64,000 bases of DNA. Origin: CALLVY01 sp937899855 (lineage in GTDB: Bacteria > Bacteroidota > Bacteroidia > Chitinophagales > Saprospiraceae). Numbering within the stretch: the stretch's first letter is position 1; the number at the start of each line of letters is the position of its first letter. The notes beneath the pieces are model-generated. The model worked only from the letters and a program-made list of their open reading frames with translations. It was not told where the DNA came from and ran no database searches. The stretch covers positions 11,294 to 75,293 of the forward strand of contig JBCBQC010000016.1 of assembly GCA_039820405.1 (NCBI GenBank), given 5' to 3'. The translations under genes and the position numbers were made by a program. Below, piece after piece: positions 44,738 through 54,625 of this stretch.

Positions 44738-45203
44738 GGCGGTAGTGGCTTAGGTCAATACTGAGTTGGCCGTTCGGTGCGGAGCGATCGATCCGTTCAA
44801 CGGCGATGCGCTCCGGGTGGCGCTGGGTGTGGAGGTCCAGCAGGTAATCCGACCAGTCCTGGCGCTGGGTGCGCTGCGGGTCTTCCCAACGGATCCAGAC
44901 GAGGGTGCCGCTGGGGTAGCGCTCGGTGAGGTCTTGTAAAAGTTCGTCATTGCCCCGGTTCTGGGCCAGGCGATTGAGTTGGGCTTGCAGTTGCTGCCGC
45001 TCGGCGGCGACGGCGGTTGGCAGCAGACCAGACCATTTGGCACCGGTGTAGCCGCCGCTGATTAAGATCAGGAGCAAGAGCATCAGCCAGGGGGACCGGG
45101 AGCGGCGCTCGGGTGGGGGATTGGGTTGAGCTGGGGGTGGGGTGAGGTTCTCGTTTTCGCGTAGCCACGCGATGAGCGTCCGGCTGATTTGATTGTGCTC
45201 CAC
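44730..45203 (-). CDS. membrane protein with partial effector-associated domain (EAD11-like)
   Basis: From GTG 45203 a 157-residue protein can be made with one transmembrane helix (about residues 39-56, WLMLLLLILISGG) and a charged C-terminal domain. The same frame is open upstream to about 45310 and encodes KLSARRADQDKQWGTITEAD followed by YRVEHNQISRTLIAWL. This matches the second half of effector-associated domain EAD11, which normally has a longer N-terminal helix region. The first half is absent and no ATG exists before the in-frame stop. Either translation starts at GTG with part of the domain, or the gene is 5'-truncated. It leads the operon to 40721. Confidence 0.5.
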   Translation of the reverse strand: MEHNQISRTLIAWLRENENLTPPPAQPNPPPERRSRSPWLMLLLLILISGGYTGAKWSGLLPTAVAAERQQLQAQLNRLAQNRGNDELLQDLTERYPSGTLVWIRWEDPQRTQRQDWSDYLLDLHTQRHPERIAVERIDRSAPNGQLSIDLSHYRHD

Positions 45204-45557
45204 TCGGTAGTCGGCCTCCGTAATGGTGCCCCATTGTTTGTCCTGATCGGCCCGGCGGGCGGATAATTTTCCACTCCTAGTAAAAAATGTTAGGCCAATG
45301 TTGTGAAATTAAATCATTATAGCTAATTTTAATATCTGAAACCATACTCATGGCCCAAGGAGTTTGCCACTGGCAACCGACCACAAAAACTTTCACCACA
45401 TTTACTGACCTACAACGAAGGAATTGACTGGACTACTGTTTCGTCAATGATCCCGCTACTCGTGTGGTAGCCCCACTAGCTATTTGCCCAAGGTAAAGCT
45501 TCTTGCTGCCTTGCGGCCCCTAAACCCGTAGTTCCATTTTTCTACAAACCCGCTTTC
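45204..45557. other. intergenic region between divergent groups
   Basis: The part from 45204 to about 45281 continues the EAD11-like reading frame of the minus-strand gene. The remainder, to the NRPS start, is AT-richer than the surroundings and holds no open frame of interest. No clean TAnnTTTG box is seen for the NRPS operon; a promoter must lie here but I cannot place it. Confidence 0.6.
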
Positions 45558-48500
45558 ATGGATTCAAAAAACCCAACCCCAAAAGACGAATTGGCGCGCA
45601 AACGCAAGCTGTTGATCGCCAAAAAGTTGAACCAGATTTCGGAAACAAATACCAAAATCAAGGCCCAGAAGCACGATCGCCCCGTGCCGCTTTCCTTCGC
45701 CCAACAACGCATGTGGTTCCTGGACCAATTGGTGCCCAACTCCTCGCTCTACAACATCTTTAACATCCTCCACTTTCCCAGCCAGCTCAACCTCACGGTG
45801 CTCCACAAGTGCCTCCAGGAGATCGTTCGGCGCCACGAATCCCTGCGGACCATCTTTAAAATGATCGACGGGGAGCCCAAGCAAGTCATTCTTCCCGAAC
45901 TTTTTGTTCCCCTGCCCGTCATCGACGTCAGCAAGACCGTCCCCAACCGCCGGCAAAACGAACTGCGCCAAATCATCAACGCCGAGGCCCGCCAACCCTT
46001 CCAACTCACCACCGGCCCCCTCGTCCGCGCTACCCTCATCAAACGCAACCAACAAGACTACGTCTTTCTCCTCGCCATGCACCACATCATCACCGACGGC
46101 TGGTCGATGAACATCTTCCTCCAGGAGCTGACCCAACTCTACGAAGCTTTCTCCAAAGGACTGCCCTCCCCCTACACCGAACTGCTCATCCAGTACCCCG
46201 ACTTTGCCGTCTGGCAGCGCGATTGGCTGCGCGGCGCCATCCTGGACAAACAAGTGACCTACTGGGAAAATAAGCTAAAGGATTATTCGCCCATCCAAAT
46301 CCCCACCGATCACCCCCGCTCCTCCGTCCAAACCTTTGTCGGGACCACCACCACCTTTGACCTGCCCGCCTTTCACCACCAATCGCTCAAAAAAATCTGT
46401 CAGCGCAAGGGCATGACCCTCTTTATGGTGATGCTGGCCATCCTAAAAATCCTCATCTACCGACTGACCGGGAAGGGCCAAATCGTAATCGGCTCGCCCA
46501 TCTCAGGCCGCAACCGAACCGAACTAGAGGGCTTGATCGGCTTCTTTGTCAACACCCTCGTTTTTTGTACAGAACTCCGGCCGGACGACGATTTCGAAGC
46601 GGTGCTGGAGAAGGTCAAAGAAACGGCCCTGGGAGCCTACTCGCACCAAGACTTACCCTTCGAGATGTTGGTGGAGAAGCTGCAAATCGAACGCGACCTG
46701 AGTCAGAATCCCCTCTTTCAAATCATGTTTCAGGTGGTGGCGAAAAATACGCCATCCAATAAGGGGGACGACGGGCTGCCCACCATTTCGATGGGCAGTG
46801 CCAAATTCGACCTGACGGTTTCTTTTGAAGATTACCTCGATGGTCTGGTGGGCCTGATCGAGTACAACACCGACCTGTTTGAGGCGGCTACCATCGACCG
46901 GATCATCGCCTTGTTCCAATACCTTACCCACCAATTGATCGAGCAACCGGAACGGGCCATTCGCGAATTGAGCCTCGTATCGGAGACTGAGGAGCAGCGC
47001 CTGATTCACGATTACAACGCCACGGCGACCGACTATCCGGCCCAAAGCAATCTGGCCGAGCTGTTTCGCCAGCAAGCCCGCATTCACCCCGATAAGATGG
47101 CGGGCAAGTACGGGGCGGTGGAGTTGAGCTACCGCGAACTGGACGAGCGGTCGAACCAACTCGCACGGCTTTTACGCGATCAATACGGCGTCCGGCGGGA
47201 AACCATCGTCGGCATTTACCTGGACCGCTCGGCCGAGTTGCTGGTGGCCATCCTGGGCATCATCAAGGCGGGCGCCTGCTACCTGCCCCTCGATCTGGAT
47301 TACCCGACCGAGCGGTTGAGCCTGATGCTGGAAGATACCCGTGCCCGACTGGTCCTGACTCAGCCCCAATTCCGATCGCAACTCGAAACCAACTCCGTGC
47401 TGCTGGTAGATTACTCCTTCGACCAGTTGGCACATCAGGGCCTATCTACCCAGCCCCTCGATTGGCCACACCATCCCGACCAGGCGGCTTACGTCATGTA
47501 CACCTCGGGCTCGACCGGTCGTCCCAAAGGCATTACCATCACCCACCGGGGGATCATCCGTTTGGTCCGGCAGACCAATTACTTGGACTTGCAGTCGACC
47601 GATGTGCTGGCGCAGGCTTCCAATACCTCCTTTGATGCCTCCACCTTCGAGATCTGGGGGGCGCTGTTGCACGGCGCTACCTTGGTGGGGATCGACAAGA
47701 CGACGAGCATCAATCCCAAGGCTTATTTTAAGACCATTGAAGCGGAAAATATCAATACCATTTTTGTGACCACCGCGCTCCTCAACCAATTTGGCAAACA
47801 GGCGCCCTGGGCCTTCCGATCGGTAGACAAGGTGCTGTTTGGGGGAGAAGCCGCGACGGCTAAGTGGGTTCGGGAGGTCCTGCAAAACAGTGCCCCCCGC
47901 GAGCTCCTCAACCTGTACGGTCCGACGGAGAGTACGACCTTCGCTACCTGGTTTTCGGTGGCGCGACTGGACAAGCAGGATACCGTCGTACCGATCGGGC
48001 GGGCGGTGGCCAATACGCGTGTCTACGTGCTGGACGAGCATTTGCGGGCGGTGCCCGTGGGGGTGCCGGGGGAGTTGTACATTGGGGGGGATGGCCTGGC
48101 GCGGGCTTACTTGGGCCAGCCGGGGATGACGGCGGCCCACTTCCTGCCCGATCCCTACAGTCCGGTGCCCGGCGCCCGAATGTACCGCACCAAGGACTTG
48201 GTCAAGTGGAACGAAGCAGGACAGCTCGTTTTTGTGGGGCGGATCGACAAGCAGGTCAAGTTGCGGGGCTTTAGGATTGAGTTGGGCGAAATTGAAAGTC
48301 ACCTCGATCGTATCGCGGGGGTTAATGAATCAATCGTCCAGTTGCGAACGCTAAAAAACGGACAGGCTTACTTGGTTGCCTACTTGGAGGTGGCAGAAAG
48401 CGAGCGCCCCAGCCCCGAATCCATCAAGACCCAACTCAAAAAGCATTTGCCCGAATACATGATTCCCGCGGCCCTGGTTCTGCTCGACCGCTTCCCCCAT

Positions 48501-48920
48501 TCTCCGAATGGCAAGATCGACCGTAAAAAGCTACCCGAGCCAGAGATGGCCAAGAGCGAACGCAGCCGCGCTACCTCCACGGTGGCCCTGACCCAAAACC
48601 AACGGGTCATCAGCGAGATTTGGATGGAGGTGCTCGGTCTGGAGTCGCTGGGCATCCACGATAACTTTTTTGATATCGGTGGTCATTCCCTGATGATCGC
48701 ACTGGTCAACAACCGTTTGCAAGAAGAACTGCACCGCGAAATTCCGATCATTGACCTGTTCCAGTACCCGACGATCCACTCGCTGGCGACCCGGCTGGAA
48801 GCGACGACCGAGACGGTCAGTATGGCCGAGCCCAAGGGCTTGAGTCACATCCGCGAGCGCGCCACCAATCGCAAACTGGCCCTCCAGCGCAAGCGGAGGT
48901 CGCACCGCAAACCCCGCTAA
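45558..48920 (+). CDS. nonribosomal peptide synthetase, C-A-PCP
   Basis: A 1120-residue one-module NRPS. After a basic N-terminal tail (about 1-42), a condensation domain (about 44-480) has PLSFAQQRMWFL and the active site HHIITDG (175-181). The adenylation domain (about 505-925) has TSGSTGRPKG (about 649), NLYGPTE, YRTKDLVKW and the C-terminal Lys in NGKIDRKKL. The carrier domain has Ser1044 in DIGGHSL. Reading the specificity pocket against GrsA gives D-A-F-F-L-G-L-T-F-K, most like Ile/Leu/Val codes. With an N-terminal C domain and no upstream carrier, it likely accepts an acyl starter. The tail is strongly basic (KRRSHRKPR). The PKS gene starts 46 bases later. Confidence 0.9.
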   Translation: MDSKNPTPKDELARKRKLLIAKKLNQISETNTKIKAQKHDRPVPLSFAQQRMWFLDQLVPNSSLYNIFNILHFPSQLNLTVLHKCLQEIVRRHESLRTIFKMIDGEPKQVILPELFVPLPVIDVSKTVPNRRQNELRQIINAEARQPFQLTTGPLVRATLIKRNQQDYVFLLAMHHIITDGWSMNIFLQELTQLYEAFSKGLPSPYTELLIQYPDFAVWQRDWLRGAILDKQVTYWENKLKDYSPIQIPTDHPRSSVQTFVGTTTTFDLPAFHHQSLKKICQRKGMTLFMVMLAILKILIYRLTGKGQIVIGSPISGRNRTELEGLIGFFVNTLVFCTELRPDDDFEAVLEKVKETALGAYSHQDLPFEMLVEKLQIERDLSQNPLFQIMFQVVAKNTPSNKGDDGLPTISMGSAKFDLTVSFEDYLDGLVGLIEYNTDLFEAATIDRIIALFQYLTHQLIEQPERAIRELSLVSETEEQRLIHDYNATATDYPAQSNLAELFRQQARIHPDKMAGKYGAVELSYRELDERSNQLARLLRDQYGVRRETIVGIYLDRSAELLVAILGIIKAGACYLPLDLDYPTERLSLMLEDTRARLVLTQPQFRSQLETNSVLLVDYSFDQLAHQGLSTQPLDWPHHPDQAAYVMYTSGSTGRPKGITITHRGIIRLVRQTNYLDLQSTDVLAQASNTSFDASTFEIWGALLHGATLVGIDKTTSINPKAYFKTIEAENINTIFVTTALLNQFGKQAPWAFRSVDKVLFGGEAATAKWVREVLQNSAPRELLNLYGPTESTTFATWFSVARLDKQDTVVPIGRAVANTRVYVLDEHLRAVPVGVPGELYIGGDGLARAYLGQPGMTAAHFLPDPYSPVPGARMYRTKDLVKWNEAGQLVFVGRIDKQVKLRGFRIELGEIESHLDRIAGVNESIVQLRTLKNGQAYLVAYLEVAESERPSPESIKTQLKKHLPEYMIPAALVLLDRFPHSPNGKIDRKKLPEPEMAKSERSRATSTVALTQNQRVISEIWMEVLGLESLGIHDNFFDIGGHSLMIALVNNRLQEELHREIPIIDLFQYPTIHSLATRLEATTETVSMAEPKGLSHIRERATNRKLALQRKRRSHRKPR

Positions 48921-48966
48921 GCTTTTTTATTCCATCACCCCAACCCTTCACCAAAAGGAAACTACC

Positions 48967-51900
48967 ATGTCTACGCTCCCCAATGACGACCTTTTATCAA
49001 ACAGTATTGCGGTAATTGGAATGGCCTGTCGCTTTCCGCGCGCCACCAATCCCAAGGAATACTGGAAACTCCTCCACGACGGCATCGAATGCGTCGAGGA
49101 GATTACCGAGGCGGACCTGATCAAAGCGGGTCTCAACCCCGAAGTACTGCACCATCCCAACTTTGTGAGTCGGCAGGTGGTGCTCGACGACATTGATATT
49201 TTTGATGCCGATTTTTTTGGCTACTTCCCCCGCGACGCCGAGATCCTCGACCCCCAACAACGAATCCTGCTGGAATGCGCTTGGGAAGCACTAGAGAGCT
49301 CCGCTTATATTCCCGAGAAGTCGGAAGAGGTGATCGGCGTCTTTGCGGGGAGTGACATGAGCCAGTACCTGTTCAACGTGTATTCCAATCGCGAGATCAT
49401 GGAATCGGTGGGCTTGTTTCAGGTCAATCTGGCCAACGATAAGGACCACGTCACGACGCGGGTCGCTTACAAGCTGAATCTCAACGGACCCGCCGTGACG
49501 GTACAAACGACTTGCTCTACCTCGCTCGTCGCCATCTCCATGGCTTGCCAAAGCCTGTTGAGCTACCAGTGCGACATTGCCCTGGCGGGAGGAACGGCCA
49601 TTGCGCTGACCCAAAAGGTGGGCTACGTCTACCAGGAGGGAGGCATCGCCTCACCGGATGGTTACTGTCGTGCTTTTGATGCCCGCGGGCAGGGAACCAT
49701 CGGGGGTAGTGGTGCGGGAATGGTGGTGCTCAAACGCCTGGAGGAAGCACTGGCGGACGGTGATGAGATTCAGGCCATCGTACGGGGTTTTGCGCTCAAC
49801 AACGACGGGGCGCTCAAGGTGGGCTACACGGCACCGAGTGTGGAGGGGCAATCCGAGGTGATCGCGATGGCCCAGGCCATGGCCGAGGTCGACCCCGGCG
49901 ACATCACCTACGTCGAGGCCCACGGTACCGCCACTCCCTTGGGTGATCCCATCGAGGTTCGGGCCCTGACCGAGGCTTTCCGCGGTGGGACCACCAAGAC
50001 GAACTACTGCGGCATCGGTTCGGTCAAGACCAATTTGGGGCACATGAACTCCGCAGCCGGGGTAGGTGGTTTTATGAAAGTGGTGCTGGCCCTCAAAAAC
50101 AAGCAGTTGCCCCCCAGCCTACACTTCGAGACGCCCAACCCCAATATCGACTTCCACCACAGCCCCTTTTACGTCGTGGATCGACTCCGCGATTGGGAGC
50201 CCGGTGATCGACCGCGGATTGCGGGCATCAGTTCCTTTGGTATCGGGGGTACCAATGCCCACGTGATCCTGGAGGAAGCCCCCAAACGCCAGGCCCGGGA
50301 TGGCCAGCAGGATTGGTTGTTGTTTCCCTTTTCGGCGCGAACGGAGTCGGCCCTGGAGCAGTTGGTGGAGCGACACCGGCAGTTTTGGGAAGAAAGTCCC
50401 GACTTGGATTTGGCGGACGTGGCTTACACCTTGCAGGTGGGCCGCCGTGATTTTCGTTACCGTACTTTTAGGCTGTTGGAATCCACGACGGCGGCCGAAG
50501 CGGCGGAAAAGCTACGGCGCAGCCCCGGGGGAATCGTACAACGGGTGGAGGAAGAAGGGGCGGAGCGGCCGGTGGTATTTATGTTTTCGGGGCAGGGTAG
50601 CCAGTACGTCAATATGGCCCGTGCGCTGTACACGAGCCAGCCGCTGTTTCGGGCCGAGATGGACCGCTGTAATGAATTGGTCCGGGCCTACAGTGGCTTG
50701 GATATCCTAGCCCTGATCTACCCGGCGGAGGGAGCGGAGGCCGCCGCGCAGGAGGCCCTGCGGCAAACGGCCAATACCCAGGTCGCGCTCTTTGTGGTGG
50801 AGTACGCGCTGGCCCAAGTGTGGCTGGCCTGGGGCATCCGGCCCAGCGCCATGGTGGGGCACAGCATCGGCGAATACGTGGCGGCTTGTGTAGCGGGGGT
50901 CTTTTCGCTGGAAGACAGCTTGAAAATTGTGGTGGAGCGGGGGCGCTTGATGCAGTCGGTGGAGCCAGGAGGGATGTTGAGTATCCCCTTGGCCGAACGC
51001 GAAGTACTGTCCTCCTTACCGGCTGGAATTTCGGTCAGCGTCCTGAATAGCCCGCAGCAAACCGTCGTGTCGGGCTCGCTGGCGGACATCGCGGCGCTGG
51101 AGGAAGGCCTGCTCGCCCGGGGGCTAAAATGCCAGCGGCTGCAAACTTCTCACGCTTTTCACTCCCAAATGTTTGACCCCATCGTCGGCCCCTTTGCCGA
51201 CATCATTGGCCAGTACGAGGCCCATCCTCCACGGATTCCCTTTGTTTCCAATACCAGTGGGACCTGGATTCAAGAAGAGGAAGCGATGAATCCGAATTAT
51301 TGGGCGCGGCATTTGCGACAGCCCGTTCGCTTTTTTGAAAACATCGAAACGCTCAACGAGCAGACGGGCAGCCTATTTCTGGAGATCGGACCGGGGACGA
51401 CCCTCCAACGACTGACGCAGTCCATCTTGGAAGCGGCGGATCAGCACGTCCTAGCCTCTACGCCCCACCCCAAGGATCGCAGCAGCGCCAGTCGGACCAT
51501 GGTCCAGACGCTGGGGAGCTTGTGGCTACACGGACTGCCCGTAGACTGGTCGGGCTACTACGGCGAAGAAAAACGTGGCCGTCTATCCCTACCCACCTAT
51601 CCCTTCGAGCGGAAGCGCTTTTGGATCAGTCCTCCCCAGGTTACGGAGGCAGCGGGACCGGCGCGGAAGAAGGACATGAGCGAATGGTTTTACGTGCCCA
51701 AATGGGAGGTGGTACAGCCCTACGCCAGGGTTGCGACACCGGAGACCTTGCACCTGCCCCAGGAACGTTTCGTGGTCTTTTTGGACAAGCAGGGATACGG
51801 ACAGCCCTTTGTGGATTACCTGAGCGAACGCCCGGGAGTCGATCTGATCGTGGTACGCGCGGGTCGGTCCTTTGCCCAGCCCCAGCCCAATACCTTTAAG

Positions 51901-53649
51901 GTCAACCCCCGGAAGAAAGGCGATTACGAAAAGCTACTGACGCAGCTGCAAACCGAACGGCGTTTACCGGAGGTTCTGCTGCACTTTTGGAACATCGACC
52001 ACCGCGTGGTGCCCAGTGCCAAAAAGGCCAAGGGCATCAAGTACGCGGGTTTTTACAGCCTCCTATTTTTCTCGCAGGCTTACGCCAAGCTACAGCCCGA
52101 GGCGCAGTGTGCCATCCGAGTATTTACCCGAGAATTGTACGCCCTCAAGGACAGCGATCAGCCGGCTTCAGCACAGGCCTTGGCGGTGGGAGCGGGCCGG
52201 GTCATCCAGCAGGAATTGCCCAACTTTACTTTTCAAAACATCGACCTCAACGGGGCCAGTTTGGAGCCCGGTATCATTGGTAATATTCTCGGTGGTAGGG
52301 AGGGGAGTCCGGCCGAGGCTCAGGAGGTGACGGCCTGGCGCGACGATCAGCAGTGGAAGTTGGGCTACGAGCGGACCAAGGTGGAGGCGATCAACCAGCT
52401 CAAGTTGCGCTTTCGGCCGGGGGGAGTGTATTTGCTGACGGGAGGGCTGGGCGGTATTGGCTCCATCATCGCCAAGTTTTTGGCTTATAAGTACCGCGCC
52501 AAATTGATTTTGCTCAACCGTACCCCGCTGCCCCCCCGTTCGGAATGGGCGGCATACCTGGCCCAGCAAGAGGGCCAAAGGGGCGACCGCAGCAGCCGGA
52601 AGATCAATCTGATCCAGGACATGGAGGCTTTTGGGGCGGAGGTCCTGACGGCGGCAATCGACATTACGGACGAGCGGGCCCTCCAAAAGTTGAAGGCCAA
52701 GGTGGCGGAAAACTTTGGTCGGTTACACGGGATCGTACACTCGGCAGGAGTGGCCGGTGGAGGCATCCTTTCACTGAAGACGGAGGAAGAGGCCCAACGG
52801 GTATTCGCCCCCAAGGTGGATGGTACCCTGACCCTGCACGAGGTGTTTGGTGGGGAGGAACTGGACTTCTTCATCCTCTGCTCTTCCCTGAGCGCCATAC
52901 TGGGGGGCATGGGGCAAATTGACTACTGCGCAGCCAATTCCTTCCAGGATGCTTTTGCCCACCAGTTGGCCCAAGGTTCCAAATCGACCTATTACCTGTC
53001 GATCAACTGGGATACCTGGGGCGAGGTGGGCATGGCGGTGGAAACTGAGGTGCCCGACAACATGAAGCAGTGGCAGGCCGAGGGCTTGAAGCGGGGGATT
53101 CGCAACGTGGAGGGCATGCAATTGTTTGAGCTGCTCTTGTCGAGTACCCTGCCCCAAATTGCCACGTCGACCACCAATTTGCACCAGCGCTTTGTACACC
53201 ATCCCGACGCGGCGGAACCCGAGGCACCCATAGCACCAGCGCCTACGCCCACGAAAACGGAAAGCTCGACGGCCCGTCACCAACGACCGGATTTGAGTAC
53301 CGATTACCTGGCGCCCCGCGATTCGAAGGAGGAAAAAATGGCTTATATTTGGCAGGAGCTGCTGGGAATCGCTCCGATTGGGGTCCGGGACAATTTCCTG
53401 GAACTCGGGGGGCATTCGCTGCTGGCGATTCAACTGATTTCGCGGATGCGCGATACCTTTGGCCGCGAAATCAGCATTCAGGACTTCTTTGAGGAACCGA
53501 CGGTCGAACGCGTCGCCCAGCGTTTGGGAGGGGTGGACGAAACGGGGGAGCTCAAGGCGGACGAAGACCAGTCCATTGGCGATGCGCAAAATATCCGGCG
53601 GGTATCGCGCTCGGATTACCGGGTCGATTTGGACGACGAAGACTTTTAA
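48967..53649 (+). CDS. modular type I polyketide synthase, KS-AT-KR-ACP
   Basis: A 1560-residue PKS module. The ketosynthase (about 12-435) has Cys183 (QTTCSTS), His319 (EAHGTATP) and His359 (NLGHMNSAAG). The acyltransferase (about 530-850) has Ser633 in GHSIGE and HAFH at 729-732, a malonyl-CoA signature. The ketoreductase (about 895-1390) has GGLGGIG (about 1159) and the active Tyr1320 in DYCAANSF; a clear LDD or Trp stereochemistry motif is missing. No dehydratase, enoylreductase or thioesterase is present. The carrier Ser1484 lies in LGGHSLLAI. The C-terminus is acidic (DLDDEDF). It would extend the NRPS-bound aminoacyl group by one reduced malonate unit. Confidence 0.93.
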   Translation: MSTLPNDDLLSNSIAVIGMACRFPRATNPKEYWKLLHDGIECVEEITEADLIKAGLNPEVLHHPNFVSRQVVLDDIDIFDADFFGYFPRDAEILDPQQRILLECAWEALESSAYIPEKSEEVIGVFAGSDMSQYLFNVYSNREIMESVGLFQVNLANDKDHVTTRVAYKLNLNGPAVTVQTTCSTSLVAISMACQSLLSYQCDIALAGGTAIALTQKVGYVYQEGGIASPDGYCRAFDARGQGTIGGSGAGMVVLKRLEEALADGDEIQAIVRGFALNNDGALKVGYTAPSVEGQSEVIAMAQAMAEVDPGDITYVEAHGTATPLGDPIEVRALTEAFRGGTTKTNYCGIGSVKTNLGHMNSAAGVGGFMKVVLALKNKQLPPSLHFETPNPNIDFHHSPFYVVDRLRDWEPGDRPRIAGISSFGIGGTNAHVILEEAPKRQARDGQQDWLLFPFSARTESALEQLVERHRQFWEESPDLDLADVAYTLQVGRRDFRYRTFRLLESTTAAEAAEKLRRSPGGIVQRVEEEGAERPVVFMFSGQGSQYVNMARALYTSQPLFRAEMDRCNELVRAYSGLDILALIYPAEGAEAAAQEALRQTANTQVALFVVEYALAQVWLAWGIRPSAMVGHSIGEYVAACVAGVFSLEDSLKIVVERGRLMQSVEPGGMLSIPLAEREVLSSLPAGISVSVLNSPQQTVVSGSLADIAALEEGLLARGLKCQRLQTSHAFHSQMFDPIVGPFADIIGQYEAHPPRIPFVSNTSGTWIQEEEAMNPNYWARHLRQPVRFFENIETLNEQTGSLFLEIGPGTTLQRLTQSILEAADQHVLASTPHPKDRSSASRTMVQTLGSLWLHGLPVDWSGYYGEEKRGRLSLPTYPFERKRFWISPPQVTEAAGPARKKDMSEWFYVPKWEVVQPYARVATPETLHLPQERFVVFLDKQGYGQPFVDYLSERPGVDLIVVRAGRSFAQPQPNTFKVNPRKKGDYEKLLTQLQTERRLPEVLLHFWNIDHRVVPSAKKAKGIKYAGFYSLLFFSQAYAKLQPEAQCAIRVFTRELYALKDSDQPASAQALAVGAGRVIQQELPNFTFQNIDLNGASLEPGIIGNILGGREGSPAEAQEVTAWRDDQQWKLGYERTKVEAINQLKLRFRPGGVYLLTGGLGGIGSIIAKFLAYKYRAKLILLNRTPLPPRSEWAAYLAQQEGQRGDRSSRKINLIQDMEAFGAEVLTAAIDITDERALQKLKAKVAENFGRLHGIVHSAGVAGGGILSLKTEEEAQRVFAPKVDGTLTLHEVFGGEELDFFILCSSLSAILGGMGQIDYCAANSFQDAFAHQLAQGSKSTYYLSINWDTWGEVGMAVETEVPDNMKQWQAEGLKRGIRNVEGMQLFELLLSSTLPQIATSTTNLHQRFVHHPDAAEPEAPIAPAPTPTKTESSTARHQRPDLSTDYLAPRDSKEEKMAYIWQELLGIAPIGVRDNFLELGGHSLLAIQLISRMRDTFGREISIQDFFEEPTVERVAQRLGGVDETGELKADEDQSIGDAQNIRRVSRSDYRVDLDDEDF

Positions 53650-53652
53650 CTC

Positions 53653-54393
53653 ATGTGGTTATTGCCCCTCAAGGCTTGCGACGCGCCTCAGCTGCAACTC
53701 TACTGCTTTCCCTACGGAGGAGCGGGTCCGAGTCTGTACAAGAAATGGGCCGATGCGATCGATCCCGCCATCCAGCTGGTGGGGGTCCAACTGCCCGGTC
53801 GGGAGCGACGGATCAAAGAGCCCGCTTTTACGCAGATGCGCCCCTTGGTCAAATCCCTGGCTAAGGTTTGGCGCCACCGGCCCGATCTGCCCTACGCCTT
53901 TTTTGGGCACAGCTTGGGGGCACTAGTGGCTTACGAGCTGATCTTGGAATTGCGGCGGCAGGGCCTCCCGCTACCGCTTCGCCTGATCGTGTCGGGAAGC
54001 AAAGCGCCCCACCTCAATCGTCACCCGGAGCAGATCAACGGCTTGCCCGACGCGGCCTTTATCGAGGCGATCCGACAGCTGGGCGGTACCCCGGAGGCAG
54101 TGCTGCAAAACGAGCTGTTGATGCAGGTGTTTCTGCCCGTGCTCCGGGCGGATTTTACCCTGTACGAAAACTACCATTACGAGCAAAACGCCCCCATCGA
54201 TTTGCCCATCCTCGCCTGTGGCGGACGGTCGGATCGGGAGGTCAGCAGTAGCGACTTGTACGCCTGGTCGGAGCATACGGAGGGGGTTTTCGACTGGCAG
54301 CTTTTTGAGGGAGATCACTTTTACCTCGATGCCACTCCCAAGCTACTCATCGACTATTTTACCCCCTTTATCCAGCGACACCAAAACTCTTAA
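53653..54393 (+). CDS. type II thioesterase (external, GrsT/RifR-like)
   Basis: A 246-residue alpha/beta hydrolase. Ser87 lies in GHSLGAL; the Asp (GGRSDREVS, about 193) and His (GDHFYL, about 218) complete the triad. The start LYCFPYGGAG is typical of type II thioesterases that edit NRPS and PKS lines by removing mis-loaded or short acyl groups from carrier domains. The start lies three bases after the PKS stop, and the MbtH gene follows 11 bases later, so it belongs to this operon. It is unlikely to be the normal product-release enzyme. Confidence 0.92.
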   Translation: MWLLPLKACDAPQLQLYCFPYGGAGPSLYKKWADAIDPAIQLVGVQLPGRERRIKEPAFTQMRPLVKSLAKVWRHRPDLPYAFFGHSLGALVAYELILELRRQGLPLPLRLIVSGSKAPHLNRHPEQINGLPDAAFIEAIRQLGGTPEAVLQNELLMQVFLPVLRADFTLYENYHYEQNAPIDLPILACGGRSDREVSSSDLYAWSEHTEGVFDWQLFEGDHFYLDATPKLLIDYFTPFIQRHQNS

Positions 54394-54404
54394 AACTAAA
54401 TATT

Positions 54405-54608
54405 ATGCAAGACGATCAGACTTATACCGTAGTAAAAAATCACGAAGAGCAATATTCGATCTGGCCTTCGAGCAAGGCCTTGCCCGGGGGCTGGACCAAA
54501 TTGGCGGTCGAGGGTTCGCGGGAGGTTTGCCTGGCCCACATCGAGTCGGTGTGGATTGATATGCGCCCCTTGAGTCTGCGGCAATCGATGGAAGACCAGG
54601 ACTTTTAG
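54405..54608 (+). CDS. MbtH family protein
   Basis: A 67-residue MbtH-like protein. The family signature is visible: NHEEQYSIWPSSKALPGGW, then CLAHIESVWIDMRPLSLRQ. MbtH proteins bind NRPS adenylation domains and help their folding or activity, so it should serve the A domain of the upstream NRPS. Its C-terminus (MEDQDF) is acidic. It lies 11 bases after the thioesterase gene and 17 bases before the transglutaminase-like gene. Confidence 0.95.
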   Translation: MQDDQTYTVVKNHEEQYSIWPSSKALPGGWTKLAVEGSREVCLAHIESVWIDMRPLSLRQSMEDQDF

Positions 54609-54625
54609 TTAGCCCCCGTGCCTTC

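Noticed and set aside
45301..45545. Missing first half of EAD11 upstream of the membrane protein gene
   Set aside because: A TAA interrupts the frame and no other minus-strand frame there shows EAD11-like residues.
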